This document shows positions 46,136 to 58,896 of a DNA stretch of 64,000 bases, one piece after another. The position numbers and the translations under genes were made by a program. The notes under the pieces are model-generated. The model saw only the letters and a program-made list of their open reading frames with translations, had not been told where the DNA came from and made no database searches. Source of the DNA: Episyrphus balteatus (lineage: Eukaryota; Arthropoda; Insecta; Diptera; Syrphidae); NCBI RefSeq assembly GCF_945859705.1, contig NC_079134.1, forward strand, positions 153,919,718 through 153,983,717. The letters run 5' to 3'. Position 1 is the stretch's first letter, and every line of letters begins with the position of its first letter.

Positions 46136-48270
46136 TTTAAAAAAAAAATAGTTTTTTTTATAAATAACATTTTTCAACAATCTTCAAAAAAAAAATTGGT
46201 TTTAGTTTTCAAAAATCATTAATGTAGGTACACGTTAACACAAAATTTGAGAACAATTCACCAAACTTTTTTCAAAAAATTTATTTCTCGAAAAAAAAAT
46301 TGCGATATATTTTTTTAAAATCCGAAAAAATTTCAAAATTTTAATATAAAAACTACTCATGAATATTTTCAATGAATCATTTAGAAGAAACTCAAAAATC
46401 TAGAAAACGCAAACGGTTCAATTTTTATTATTTTTAGTAATTTCAGCCTTAAGAATAAAATTTAAATTTCCATTGGATGAAATCTTTATAAGCTCATATT
46501 TACCAAATTTGAAAAATTCCTTCCTTAGTTTAAGATTTAGTTCGATATAAGGACAGACAGATAGACATCGTTATGTCCTGTTTGATTTTATTTTTTCATA
46601 ATGTTAAAGAAAAGTAAACAAAAAATGTTACGCATACGCCACAGTGACCTTTTGAAAATTGAAATTTCTTTCTGTGGTCAAATTATGATATCAGTGGACT
46701 TTTACAGGTATTTTCACCTATACACTGAGGGAAAAAATAAATTGAAGTTGAAACGTCTTTGTTTCAAAAATGAACTACTTTGATTTTTAAATGCGAAACC
46801 ATCAAAAATTAACCTTTTTTCAAAGTTGATTTTAAAATGTTCCTCTTCAACGCAAAATCATTCCAAATAATAGTTAAATCAATGTGGTTTTCATTTATTT
46901 TACGTTGTTTTATGGTGGCTTTTCGCTCAGTGTACCCTTCTGCATAATGCCGCTATTGTCTAAGAACGGATGCTAAATCTAATCAGGTCATGTCTTATGC
47001 CCAGTATACCTATGTATAGTGTGTTTCATTTAATACAAACAAAATCAATCAAATTCTGAACTCTGACATCAAATCAATCAAAACACCCATCAGCATATAG
47101 GTATGAAATACAAATTGTTTTGTTACCTCAATCAACCATTTAAACCTTTAGTCCTGGTCGATTAATTTATTGGATTAAATTGTGGATAAATTGAAAATAA
47201 TGAAAAAATCATGACATGACAAAACAAAAAAAAAAAAAATTAAATGCTAGCTATTACACATATTTTCCTGGCTCAATTTGATTTTGATTAATTTTACAAA
47301 TCACGAAGCAAAAAAAAAAGCAATATATATTTTTTTTTAATCAACCAAAATGTGGGTAGACAAGAGTTTTTATGGTATATTTGCAATAAACTTTTAGTAA
47401 CAAATATTTGCGGACTTGAAATTAAATTAAAAATGTGTATTTTTTTTTTGCATTTGATTTGTGGTTGTATGAACTTGTTGAAGCTGTCGAAAAAAACTTA
47501 AACGATATTATGTTGCCAAAAAATGTATAAAAGAGTGAGTAAACAGATATTAATTATTTTATCAAAATGACATCAGAGTAAAGTCCCATATGACAGATGA
47601 ACTCAACCGCACTTTATTGGAAAATTAATCAGCGCATAAACTTTGATCAAAAAAGGATCAAATATGTTAATATGAGTGCTTAGTGGTTTGCCTAATAATT
47701 GACTTTTTTTTAATAAGTTCAAAAAACATTTCACATTTTTTTAAATATGAGAAATGTAGACTAATATAGAGTTTAACAGCCTTTTGCTTACTGAAGCCAA
47801 TATGATACAATCACTTGACTAAGTGAGAAATAAAAAGTCAGCTGTCAAAGGTTTTGCAATTTAACATTTAATTGTTTTTTTAATTTAAAAAAATTTTCTT
47901 AAATATCAAAACTACAATTTTTTTTATGATTAACTGTGAGTTGTTCAATTAAAAGAAGACTTTCTTTTATATGTAGAAGAAAAAGCACAAGAATGGTTTT
48001 ACGTTAAAAAATCAATAAATCTCTAGCATTCTTTTGCTCATTCAAGGACAACAAAGAATAAATACTTTTGCATCTTTAATCAAACAGAACAAATTTTTAA
48101 ACAAAAACCGTTTGATTATGGACAAGGATACGCTCAATTGATTTTGCAACTGTTTTTATCTTTTCTTTTCTTGAAGAAATAAATGTCGGATTTGGAAAAT
48201 AGAAAATATTCTAGGGCATTTTCGTTTATTTTTTTCTAAAAAAAGAGGTTGTCTGGTTTACGGACGATGA
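46136..48270. other. AT-rich DNA, no gene seen
   Basis: No element boundary or coding exon was identified. The frame at 46601-46783 has no support. Confidence 0.4.
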
Positions 48271-49994
48271 TTTTACGTGATAACGTGGTCAGAAAACAGG
48301 TTGTTTGCTTTTGTTTAAAATGAGTCAATTGTTCAGTTTACTTATTTTAAACAATCATAATTTACAAGAAAAAGCTAAAAAAAAATACCTTTTTTTATTT
48401 TCTCATTATATTAATTTTTTTATTTTAAAAGCTTACAAAAAAAATTATGCAATTTAAAAGCCAAGTATTTCTTCTTAAGAATAAAACCATTTTTAAATTT
48501 TTATGCGCAAAAAGTATAAAAATAATTAATTGAAAACAATCATTTTCATCAAAAAAAAGCAAAAAAAAACATGAATTTTTATCTTCTCACGTCATAAATT
48601 CTAAAAGCTTATTGTCTTAGCTCAAAATATATATATCGATCAGGTCTGTGAGACATCTACAAAAAGAACTAGAATTTTTTGAACTCGATCAAATTTCATT
48701 AAAAAAAGCAAAAAAAAACATTTATTTTTATGTTCCCACGCTATGGAATCAATTTTTTTGTTTGACAACCCATACAAAATTTTAAACCATGTGAAAACTT
48801 ATTATTTCACCTTTAATATGACGTATCAATCTCATTTCAAAGATGCTTACAAGAGAAGTTAGAATTTTTTAAAGACAACCATGTCGAATTTCCAGACTAA
48901 GATTTCGGTACTTCAAACACTGGCGGCTGCTGTTCGGGGAGCAACAGATCTCCACTGGTGTTTTGAGGTTTTTCGCAAGTTTCTTGATTTAACATTGTGT
49001 AGCTTGTAGTTAGTCTACCGTTATGCGTGATATACCAAATGAAAGGTAATTGTATCAGGATGCTCATAAAAGTTTATTAAAATTTCTATCTGCTCTTGGT
49101 CAAAAGTTATAACCTGAATTCTAAAATTTTATTTTACCGTTATCTCAAAACTGTGTTTACGAAAATGATTCGCACACATTTAGTCGTGGTCATGGTCTAT
49201 CATTACTCCGTATACTTTATTCCTGTATCTATTAAAGAAAAAAAGATAAAAATAAAAAACGATGAAAATCGGTTAAAAAACGGTCAAAAAACGTGTTTTT
49301 TAAAAACTTGTTTCTTCAATTATTCAGTCAAAAACTCATTAAACGATTCCAAGTTTTTGCACATGTATGCATAAGGCCAAATAAGTTTGAGATTTTTTGA
49401 ACGCTCCAAAAAAAAAAGCTAAAAATCAAAAATTACCCAAAAATACCCCTAAAAAACAAGGTGTTTTTCAAAAATTCATATTTCGAAACGAAGAGTTTCG
49501 GAAAAAAATCCGTATCAGACCCCTAATTTTTTTTTCTCTCATCTTTCACCTGGCATCTTTAATCATCATTTTGTCATAGCCCCAACACGTGTACAACGTT
49601 CAAACAAAACGTTATAGCTTAGTGTCAATTTTTTTTAGAATTTTTTCTTAAATGCAGTTATTCTTAAATTAATCTCATCTATCTATAGCAAAAAATCAAT
49701 TCTCTACAACTTCGCGTTTAGATTTTAGCCCAAATTTCATCTTTCCGTTTTACCCCTGTTTACCCTATTAAATGACGGAATTTTTAAAAATCCTTCATTT
49801 GGATTAAGCTTTAGGTTATTATCTTTCAAATAAGCCATAGAAGATTTTTGTATCTCTAATAGTTAATTTTTAATTTTTAATTGACATTTTTTGCCGCACT
49901 GCGAAAGTGCGACAGTGTAACGTTAGAAAATGGCGTCACTTTTTTGTGGTTACTGCCATGGTTCATCGATTTATAAGACGTTATCACGTCAAAA
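48271..49994 (+). mobile_element. Family T TIR element, copy 2
   Basis: The left end TTTTACGTGATAACGT is preceded by 'ttgtctggtttacggacg'. The right end is GACGTTATCACGTCAAAA. It is collinear with copy 1. Around 48560-48850 it has internal ~185-bp tandem units sharing 'gagacatctacaaaaag', 'tagaattttttgaac' and 'gcttattgtcttagc', which are also present in the minus-strand copy at 60.2-61.5 kb. Frames at 49096-49374 and 49397-49579 are not supported as genes. Confidence 0.65.
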
Positions 49995-50223
49995 AAAACT
50001 TAATAGATAAAAAGAATATTTATGTTAAAAAAAAATTGGAGTCATGTTTGTTCATGCAATTTCACTGATGCCGTTTTTATGTTCAGAAACTTTAGGCCTA
50101 TAACTTTCTGGTTCTGTAGAACATTCAACAGTTAAGAGAGTGTAAAATTATCATAAGACCCAATTAGCATTTTGGAGAAATTTTTTGTACGCCCTTGATT
50201 TATTTTCGGTATACGACTTGCAG

Positions 50224-50291
50224 TGCAAATCTGCTACTGCCAATATTTGCCATCTGTGTCATGCAACAAGACACAAAAGATATCTCCTTTT
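50224..50291 (+). CDS. Weak candidate exon, 68 bp
   Basis: 'gtatacgacttgcag' provides an acceptor and 'gtaagtatat' a donor. All three frames between them are open, so the frame cannot be chosen. One frame gives CKSATANICHLCHATRH, with a CxxC that might bind zinc; another gives ANLLLPIFAICVM. The splice signals are good, but coding support is weak. Confidence 0.2.
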
Positions 50292-51949
50292 GTAAGTATA
50301 TCGATTCATGTTCATTGGAGACAAAACCATTTAGGAAATTCTTGTATTTTTTCAAACAAAAACAAAAAATAAGAAGAATCAAGGAGTCATAAAGAAAAAT
50401 TTTAAAGATTACAAAAAAAAAAAGAAATAAAATTTTTAAGGAAAATAAATAACAATCCCAAAAGGATATTCCTCCTTCTTCAGAGAATTCGATGCAAAGA
50501 AATTATATTTAATTTTTTTTTTATCTAAATGCTCATCAGAATTCTTCTCTTTTCTTATTTGTTGGACTGATTTACTTTTTTTGATATAATTATTAAATTT
50601 GAAAAATGAAAATTGAATTAAAAAAAAAATGGTTATGAATTAGGTAATAGTTAATTTTTAATCTTTTATTATTTTTGGTAAAATTATGTTAAACTTTTTC
50701 AAAAATCTCATAAAATCCATCGTTTACAAGTTGAAAGGTCCAACAAGATGTTACATCATTATGGTGCTAAAATTTCTTTTAAAGTTAAAGTTTTAATTTG
50801 TATTCCAATCCAATTGCATTTAGAAGTCCAAAGTTTTGCTGTATTTTTTTCAATGTCTAAATTTGGATTTTGTAGGGTTTTAAAAAAGAAGCTTTTAGTA
50901 AAAGTATATTAACTTCGGGAATGACAATTGAAAAATTTAGAAGAGATTTTGGGTTAGATACCTAGACTCATTTTAAATTAAATCGTGTTGTATTCGTATG
51001 GTGTATACGAAAAATAAATTTTGCCAACATTGTTGTTTTTTTTTGTTGTATAAAACCTAAAGCCGAAAATACTAAAAAAGAATCTTTTGTCCTATAGGGA
51101 CAAAAAAAAAAAGGAAACACAAAATCCGGATACATATAGAATAATTCTTCAAAGCTTCACTGCCAACTAAAACCACCGTACCGCACTGCATCGTCCTTCT
51201 TGCCATTGCTCCCGTCGCGCCGCTGCTGAACCGACAAAAGATTTATTTTTTCCATCCTTTATCCTGTTGCTTTCGGCAAAGCGATTTTACAAAATCAAAT
51301 AAGGATGTATGCAAATTTGTTCACCTCTCTCTCACATTTATTCTTCTTCATTTTCTGTTCTGTCATGAATCTTCAGCTTTTTTTTTTCTCATTGTCAAAC
51401 TTTTCATTCATTGTCAGTCAATCTTACTGTGAGATCTTTTGTTAAATTCTAAACCAAAAAAAAAAAAAAAAATCCTAAAAAAGAAAAAAAAAATACATCA
51501 CTTCCTTTTTATATGTTGTTCTGTAATCTCCGGCAAAATTCCAAAAGTAGAATATGGGGGTAAGCTTAAATGTATACGAGAATGTATAAAAAAAAAAAAA
51601 CATGTACTTTTTTTAGGATACTAAAAATATGAATTCATTTTTATTGTAAATAACAAAGAGATTTTAACTCCAAATATTTTTGTATATAAAAGAAAATGTA
51701 TTATATGCACATCCATGCTATATGAAAAAGATACTTTGTCCCATTGTTCATTTTTTCAAATCTATAAAATGTTTCAGCATTGAAATTGTGTATGGAATTT
51801 GTTTTAACAACAACACTGAGAACTGAAGCACAGAGATTCAAAGAAATATTTTCAAATGATTTAACGCATTTAAAAACATGCTTTAAACTGTTCTAACGGG
51901 GTTACTGTATTGTTATATTGTCTGATTGTTTGTTAATTTAATTTGCCTC
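50292..51949. other. AT-rich DNA with a GC-richer patch
   Basis: 51160-51240 is GC-rich and open in one plus frame without ATG, but is not bounded by clear splice sites. The rest is A/T-rich. Confidence 0.35.
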
Positions 51950-53370
51950 TCCAAGGAATTTTGTAAACTATTAAAATTTTTATTGGCGGGCATAACCTCA
52001 AAGTTGGAAATCATATCTCCAGATAGGATTAAGTACTTGTTCAATTTGTTAATCATTGTGCCTAATGTATTTCGTTATCGTCGGCAAAAGTAGATACAAT
52101 AGCGTTTTCAGTTTGAGGAATATCGCTTGTAAGAAAAATGTACAAAAAGATGCCGAGTACACTACCTTGTGTTACCCCAGCCCATTCCCTAAAGTCTGAA
52201 TAATTTTATTTCCCAGCTTAGCGTGAAAAAATCTGTCCCCTAAACATTCAAAACCTTGAGACACATCGACGGCGTAAAGCAAAATTGTTATAAATCTACT
52301 TTTTACCGAAAATATATTGCTTTTTTCATCCAACTACACATTTAAAAATGCATGAGAAAATGAGCAATTTTGATGTTTTCCATGAAATCATTATTCAAAA
52401 ATAGGGCCAAAAATGAAAAATCCGCTCAGACCATGTTCTAATTTTATTCATTACCTTTAAATTGACATATATATTATATGTGTTTTCCCACTTCAGTTTC
52501 TCATAAACTATACAAGAAAAAAGTTGTTTTCGGCTATTTTGCAAAAACTGTTATTGAAATATTAATATAAGGTATGAACTAAATTTAAAAAGTAAAAATG
52601 TGGCTAGACCATGTTTTAGATTAAATGTCAATCTTTCATTAGCAAATTAGTTTTTTGCAATAAGTGTTCTGTGGACCTCACAAACTGTGCAGAAAATTTC
52701 CGAATTTCTCGTTTTTTCTCAAAATTTTGTCCGGAGGCCTCTTAATGATGCAGTTTTACTAATTTGAGGGTGCTCATTTCGTATTTGAAAACCGTTTTTG
52801 TCAGAAAAATTTATTTAATTCCGCAGATAATATAATTTAATGGGACATAGAACAATAAAAACAGGGCAGTAGCCTTTTAAAAATGAGCCAGAGTATTCTT
52901 GATTGTTCTAAGTTCCATCATATTTTGTTCTAAGTCCACTTTTTATTTAAGGAAAAAACGTACTTGTATAGGAATTGTTCTATATCCAATTTGGGGTTTT
53001 TAGTTTTAAAAAATATTTAAAAATAGTATGCACCTACTAATGAGGTAAACTTGTATATTTTATTAAAAAAAAAAAAGAACAAACTTTATAAAAAACATAA
53101 CTTGAATGACAAACGAGCAGAAAATTGTAGCTTTAAACCAATTTCAAACTTAAAAATCATCCCCTGTAAAATTTGGTTTTTGTGACTTAGAACAATTTTG
53201 CTTTACGGCGACGACATCTAAAAGGACCACTGAACAAAATTTCTTTTCTTCAAGAGCTTTCTCAATGACATCGATAATAATTCAATGCACTTGATCAATC
53301 GTAAAGTGATAGCTTTTAAAACCGTATTTGTCTTGAGGTATAAGATTTTTTTCTTCTATTCATACATTTT
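51950..53370 (-). pseudogene. Decayed Jockey-type reverse transcriptase, split by an insertion
   Basis: Minus-strand translation of 53216-53370 gives TIDQVH, DVIEKALEEK and VVLLDV. 52060-52274 gives DVSQGF (motif A region), then VTQGSVLG and TFADDN (the FADD catalytic motif). These match the order in the better-preserved copy at 58.9-60.2 kb (TIDQVH, DVIEKALEEK, LDVAQAF, VPQGSVLG, FADD). 51950-52060 holds stops. The element at 52275-53215 separates the two pieces. It cannot encode an active enzyme. Confidence 0.75.
52275..53215. mobile_element. 941-bp TIR element inserted in the RT relic
   Basis: The ends are TAAAGCAAAATTGTT and AACAATTTTGCTTTA. CGGCG occurs on both sides (52270-52274 and 53216-53220) as a 5-bp target duplication. 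'attgttctaagt' phrases repeat inside near 52907 and 52978. Removing the element rejoins the reverse transcriptase reading around motif A, which supports real insertion. No transposase frame was seen. Confidence 0.75.
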
Positions 53371-54630
53371 CAACAAAAAACGGATTTAATTTTCGGAATC
53401 AACAACAAAAATGCATTCTCTTTTGACTCCAAAAATTCAATTTCTATACCAATTAAACCTTGCAACGAATTTAACATGTGCACTAAATCTATTAACATCA
53501 AAATTTTTTTCTACAACCTACAGAGCTTTAATTTTTTTTTTGTTTCATTGTAAAGTAGTTTAGAATAGTAGCATCAGAATAATTGGTACTACCAAATTAA
53601 ATTTAAGACCCGAGGCTTAGTTAATTTAAGTGAAACAAGGGAATAATTTCAGTTAAATTAGACGAGACTACAGTTTCTGATGGTTTGCTGGTTTTACATT
53701 TATTTCGATTCGTACAACCTTGAGGCACTTTGGTGTTTTGCATAAAATTGACTCCATATTGTGCAATTTTCAGTTTCAAAACTTCAAAAAAAAAAAAAAA
53801 CAGAAAGAAATAGAAACATGAAAACACAATCGGTACAAATTTCACTGTGTGGATAGTTTTTCCTTTTCTGATTTACGAATAGGAATATTTTATTGCTGAG
53901 AACTAAAGGAAATGAGGTTTTTACTATATCAACAAAAAATGAGAATACAAAAATAAAATATTTGTTCGTACATGAACAAATTTCGTGGTCTTAAGTACGT
54001 AAACCGTATAGTATTAAAAATGCCTTATAGAAGCAAAAGATTGTGTACATTGTACTGATTTAAGAAAACTTGTAACTTGTAAGAATTCAAAGAAATTGTT
54101 GTACCACTTCACTCACACTAATTCTATTAATTTAACAATTTTTAAGCTAAAACAAAATAAAGCAATATTTTTGAATATCAAGAATAAATTAAGATAAATT
54201 AAGCTGCCCTAGTTCATCATCATTGTCATTGTACTGTAATTTTTTGTCAAGTGCTTGTCCTCTTTACTCAAAAGCACAAAATGCTTGTATCAAAATTTTT
54301 AGAAAGACCATTAAATATGCATGGAAATACTTCTTTATTGAAGAAATACACAAATATTTATTTTCTCACTCTTTCGAATACACAACATGATGATATACTG
54401 ACTCGTAGCAAAGATTGTAAAAATGGACAAAAAAAAAATAAAAAGTCCTTTAAAATAAATCAATGGTTCCTATCGAAATACATCAGAGTGCCGAAGAGAG
54501 AAGAACTCACTAGAGTGTGCATTGGGTTAGGTGCCAAAAGTAGCATCCAATCAATTTATTATGTAAATTTCAATTAATTCAATTTTAAAACAAAGAGGCA
54601 TTTTATCACATCCATTTTTTTGACTATATA
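53371..54630. other. AT-rich DNA, no supported gene
   Basis: Upstream RT sequence may continue but is too eroded to read. The plus frame at 54251-54577 (108 codons) has no recognised domain. Confidence 0.35.
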
Positions 54631-56452
54631 CAGGGTGTTTTTTTTTTTTGGTAGTTTTGTTTCATCAAAAATTTCATACATTTTGGCTGAAAAATAAGTG
54701 TTTTTGGTGTTTTTGTGGGTAGGGTTCCCTAGTACTTGCTTGTGTTTAAGATATGGCGCTCGACATTTTGAAGATAGAGAAGGGCCTCACTTAAAATCTG
54801 ATGTCTATTTTAGCATTTAATTCTTCCTAAATGCATAGGTTTAAGCTAAAAAGTAAGTTTTTATGATGTTTATAAGCATTTGAAAAGGTTTGCCAAGTAC
54901 TTATTCGTTTTTTAAGAGATGGCGTTCGACATTTTGTACATAGAACCAACCTAAAATCTTATGTCTATTTAGCCTTTAGTTCCATCAAATATCATACATT
55001 TCTGCTGAAATATAAGTATTTTTGCTGTTTTAAGAATTTGAGTAAGTTGGCCGAGTACTTGTTTGTGTTTTCGACATGGCGCTTAACGTTTTTCAGATAA
55101 AAGCGAGTATAATTTAAAATTTTATGTCTATGTTAGTCCTCAATGCCATCAAATATCATGCATTTTGGTGTTTTTAGTGTTTTAAGAATTAGGGTAGGGT
55201 TGCCAAGTACTTTTTCGTGTTTTAGAGATGGCGCTTTACATTTTTTAGATAGAAAAGAGTCTCACCTAAAATCTGAAGTATATTTTTGTCTTTATTCTAT
55301 CAGAAATCATAAATTTTTGATGAAAAATAAGTGTTTTTAGTGTTTTTAGCATTTGAGTAGGGTTGCCGAGTACTTGTTTGTGTTTTAGACATCTATTTAA
55401 GCCTTAAATTCTATGGAATATCATACATTTTGGCTGAAAAATGAGTGTTTTGTAGTGTTTATAAGGTTTCAGTAGAATTGCCGTTTACTTGTTCGTGTTT
55501 TAGAAATTGCGCTTAGCAATTGTAGATAGAAGAGAGTCTCACCTAAAATCTGAAGTATATTTTTGTCTTTTATTCTATCAGAAATCATAAATTTTTGATG
55601 AAAAATAAGTGTTTTTAGTGTTTTTAGCATTTGAGTAGGGTTGCCGAGTACTTGTTTGTGTTTTAGACATGGCGCTTGACATTTTGTAGATAGAAGAGAG
55701 TCTAACCTAAAATCTAACATCTATTTAAGCCTTAAATTCTATCAAATATCATACATTTTGGCTGAAAAATGAGTGTTTTGTAGTGTTTTTAAGGTTTCAG
55801 TAGAATTGCCGTGTTTTAGAGATGGCGCTTAGCATTTTGTAGATAGAAGAGAGTCTCACCTGAAATTTGATGTCTATTTTTGTCTTTTATTCTCTCAGAA
55901 GTCATACATTTTGGGTGAAAAATAATTGTTTTTTGTCTTTTTAGCATTTGAGTAGGATTGCCAAGTACTTCTTCGAGTTTTATAGATGGCGCTTAGCATT
56001 TTATAGATAGAAGAGAGTCTCACCTTAAATCTGATATCTATTTAAACCTTTGATACTATCAAATATGATAAATTTTGGCCGAAAAATAAGTGCTTTTGGT
56101 GTTTTAAGCATTTGAGTGGGGTTGCCGAGTAATAATTCTTGTTTAAGAGATGGCGCTTAGCATTTCATAGATAGAAGGGGGTCTCACCTATAATTGTATA
56201 TCTGTTTTAGTATTTAATTCTATTAAATATCACACATTTTGACTGAAAAATTATTTTTTTTTTTTTGTTTTTACATTTTGAACAGGGTTGCCGAGCAATT
56301 CGTGTTTTAGATATAGCACTTGTCATAAAGAATTAGGAATACGTTGGAAAACCTAATTAGTAGGTAGTAGTTAATTTAAGAAAACCAACAAAAATCTTCA
56401 AACTTTGCTATCTATTTGATTTTGGTTTGAGAGTTAAGAAAAAAACACCCTG
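54631..56452. mobile_element. Element with ~11 diverged units related to the 164-bp array
   Basis: The ends are CAGGGTGTTTTTTTT (54631) and AAAAAAACACCCTG (ending 56452). Between them are about 11 head-to-tail units averaging ~157 bp, marked by 'ttgccgagtacttg' variants near 54722, 54890, 55049, 55199, 55361, 55478, 55641, 55806, 55956, 56121 and 56287. Each holds 'tagatagaagagagtct', then 'atcaaatatcatacatttt' and 'ggctgaaaaataagtg'. All these phrases have counterparts in the 164-bp unit at 29.6-33.2 kb. The small frames on it are not genes. Confidence 0.7.
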
Positions 56453-58295
56453 TTCAAAATCATTTATGAAGTTTTTTACAACGATACGAAGGCAATACAC
56501 TTTATTATACAATAGGTAGTTTTTTTTTTTGTTGTTGTATATTCTTCCCAAAGGCTACTCTGCTTTAGTATATTATTCATTCGACAAAAGTGTTCTTTTG
56601 TTTTGAAGTTGATTGCCGTTAAATGGTGTTTTGTGAGTAAGTGTTGATGAATATGCATTAAGAAGTTGAATGAGCTCTCTTCTCAAAAAGTTTCATGGCT
56701 TTATTTTAAAATAATAATATAAAATATATCAAAAACAATATATTGACTTATGAGTTTCTAGTGGAGACTATTAACATAAAAGAGGGTATTATAGAAGTCG
56801 GATAGTCATTAATTGGGATCAATACTCTTCCAAGGTTTACGAGAAAATTTTCAAAAAGAAGATATTTTCATCAGAAAAAGTTGCCATAATAGTTTTCAAT
56901 TGTTGATGAAATCGAAAAATTAAGGTACAACAAGATTAATTTCAAAACTATTAAAGTTTTCTAAGTATTCCCTTAACCCAATATTCTCTCGAAAGAGTCT
57001 TCTAAAAAAGACTTTAGATTGTGCAACTATTAGTTCTTTAGTTCGAATGAAAATCATAGCTTAATCTAAATTTTGAAGAGTTACCTCCTCGTTTTTCCTA
57101 TTAAAACCTCATTTCTTTCCTTTATAATCTGCTGAGTAAATAAAGCACCTTCTGTGAAAAGGTGGTTTACCCCACCTTTTAAGCTTCAAACAAAAGGCAA
57201 AAATTTTCACTCTAACATAGTTGTTGGCTCTGATAACAAAAACAAACAGATTTGTGTTTCGTAACAATTGATGCTGTTTCGTCTCTGTTGCAGCTTGCAG
57301 CAAGCATTAGGTCACACACAAAGTCATGCTCCTGGTACCAACATAAAATATATAGCAAAAGCTTGTCGTAGGAATGATTTCACAAGAAAATAAATTCTAT
57401 ATGATTCCGGTACGAGTACGAGGGTTCGGTATAAAGACTTTGGAAAAACTCATGAATACGTAAGGACAGCTCAGCAGAGAGTACAAATGTCATATATACG
57501 ACCCATAAACTGGTATGATAAGAGAATGCAAGAGGAAGGAAAAAGGAAGCCAAACAAGAACAAAAAGATGACAAATTATGAGAAATTGCAAAGAAGAGGA
57601 AAACAGAGAGGATGTGTATGTGTGCTGTCTTAAATGCAACTAACGGAAGCCTTTTTGTGGGTGTTTTTGTTGGAGGGAGTTCATATAAACACCCTCGAGG
57701 CACCTCTTGAACTATACTAAAAATTTTTGGAGAGTGACAAAAATATTGCGAAAATTGTGATTTATGAGCTCTTTGTTCTATCCTCAGCAAACTCCTGTGT
57801 ACCTATTTGGTTATAGAAGGTACCTAATGGTGTTGTATGTTGTCTCTGTGATAATGCCGATTGTATTGTTCTTTTAAATGGGAACATCTGCATTGAGGCA
57901 GAAAAAGGAAGAGCTGGAGGATATGAAATAGACAACAACAAAAAAAGGCAATCTAAAAGTAACCTGGATGATAGATAAAGAAAAATGATATTTAAAGTAG
58001 ACCCAGTGGACACTAAATTCAATCGAGCATGGTAACATGGGGTTTTATAGCTTTTATATTGGAAACAGAAAATATTTCAATTTCAATCAATGCCTATGAG
58101 TTGATTTTATTTGAAAGTGGTAATTGTTTGTCAGAAAGCTATTTCGTTCAATATCTCTGGTGCTTTGAGTTTTTTTTTTTTTTTTAAGAATTTTCAAAGA
58201 GAACCATTTAATAGTTTGAAGAAGGTTTTTTTTCACATTAAAATATTTTTGATAATTTTCCTTAATGTTATGTCATTAAAGATGATAATAGGGAG
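56453..58295. other. Unique-looking DNA, no supported gene
   Basis: Includes minus frames of 136 (57380-57790) and 86 (57762-58022) codons without recognised domains. 57100-57990 is more complex than average and purine-rich on the plus strand. Confidence 0.35.
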
Positions 58296-58497
58296 TTTTT
58301 TTTTTTTTTTTTTGACGGGAGGAAATCTTCAAAAGACACTTGGCAGTATTCGACACCAAGTAGTGTGGGACTCTTAACCACTAAAACCACCTCTTTATCA
58401 GGACCAATCTTGAGAGATCGACATCAGATTTTTCTTTCTTAACTTTGTAAAATCACTTTGGGGGAAGTTTAAACTTTTAATACTTTCCCATGTTTTT

Positions 58498-58887
58498 TTA
58501 GACCATAAGCTCATGAGGCTTGGTTCTTCTTAATCTCCGAACATGGTTTCTTGTATTCAAGACGGACACCATTTCAGAATTGGTATGACTATGCAGTCTC
58601 TGATTATGCGATACAGCGTATTTTTTAACAACTTCTGTAACCGTTTCTATTTGTAGGTCACGATGTAGATCGCTATTTCTTATGAACCAAGATGCATTTA
58701 CTATTCCACGAAGGACTTTGTTTTGGAATTTTTGGATGATTTCGGTATTTGTTTTATTTGTACAGCCCCATAATTGGATACCATAGGTCCAAACAGGCTT
58801 TAGTACTTGATTATACAGCATTATTTTGTTTTGGGTTGATAAATCAGAGTTGTTACCAAGTAACCAGTACATTTTTCTATATTTCAA
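58498..58887 (-). pseudogene. ORF2 C-terminal part (after in-frame stop)
   Basis: It continues the reverse transcriptase in the same frame after a single TAA at 58897-58899. The 129 residues contain KIMLYNQVLKPVWTYGIQLW, then IQKFQNKVLR and SWFIRNSDLHRDLQI, the usual Jockey region after the thumb, and end RLRRTKPHEL plus two residues before the stop. The frame is preserved across the stop, so one nonsense mutation, not a frameshift, separates the pieces. Confidence 0.8.
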
Positions 58888-58896
58888 GTTTAGTTC

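Noticed and set aside
54251..54577. 108-codon plus-strand ORF
   Set aside because: Lys/Asn-rich as expected from AT bias; no domain, no splice support.
57380..58022. Minus-strand ORFs of 136 and 86 codons
   Set aside because: No domain, no splice support, and composition mirrors the purine-rich plus strand.
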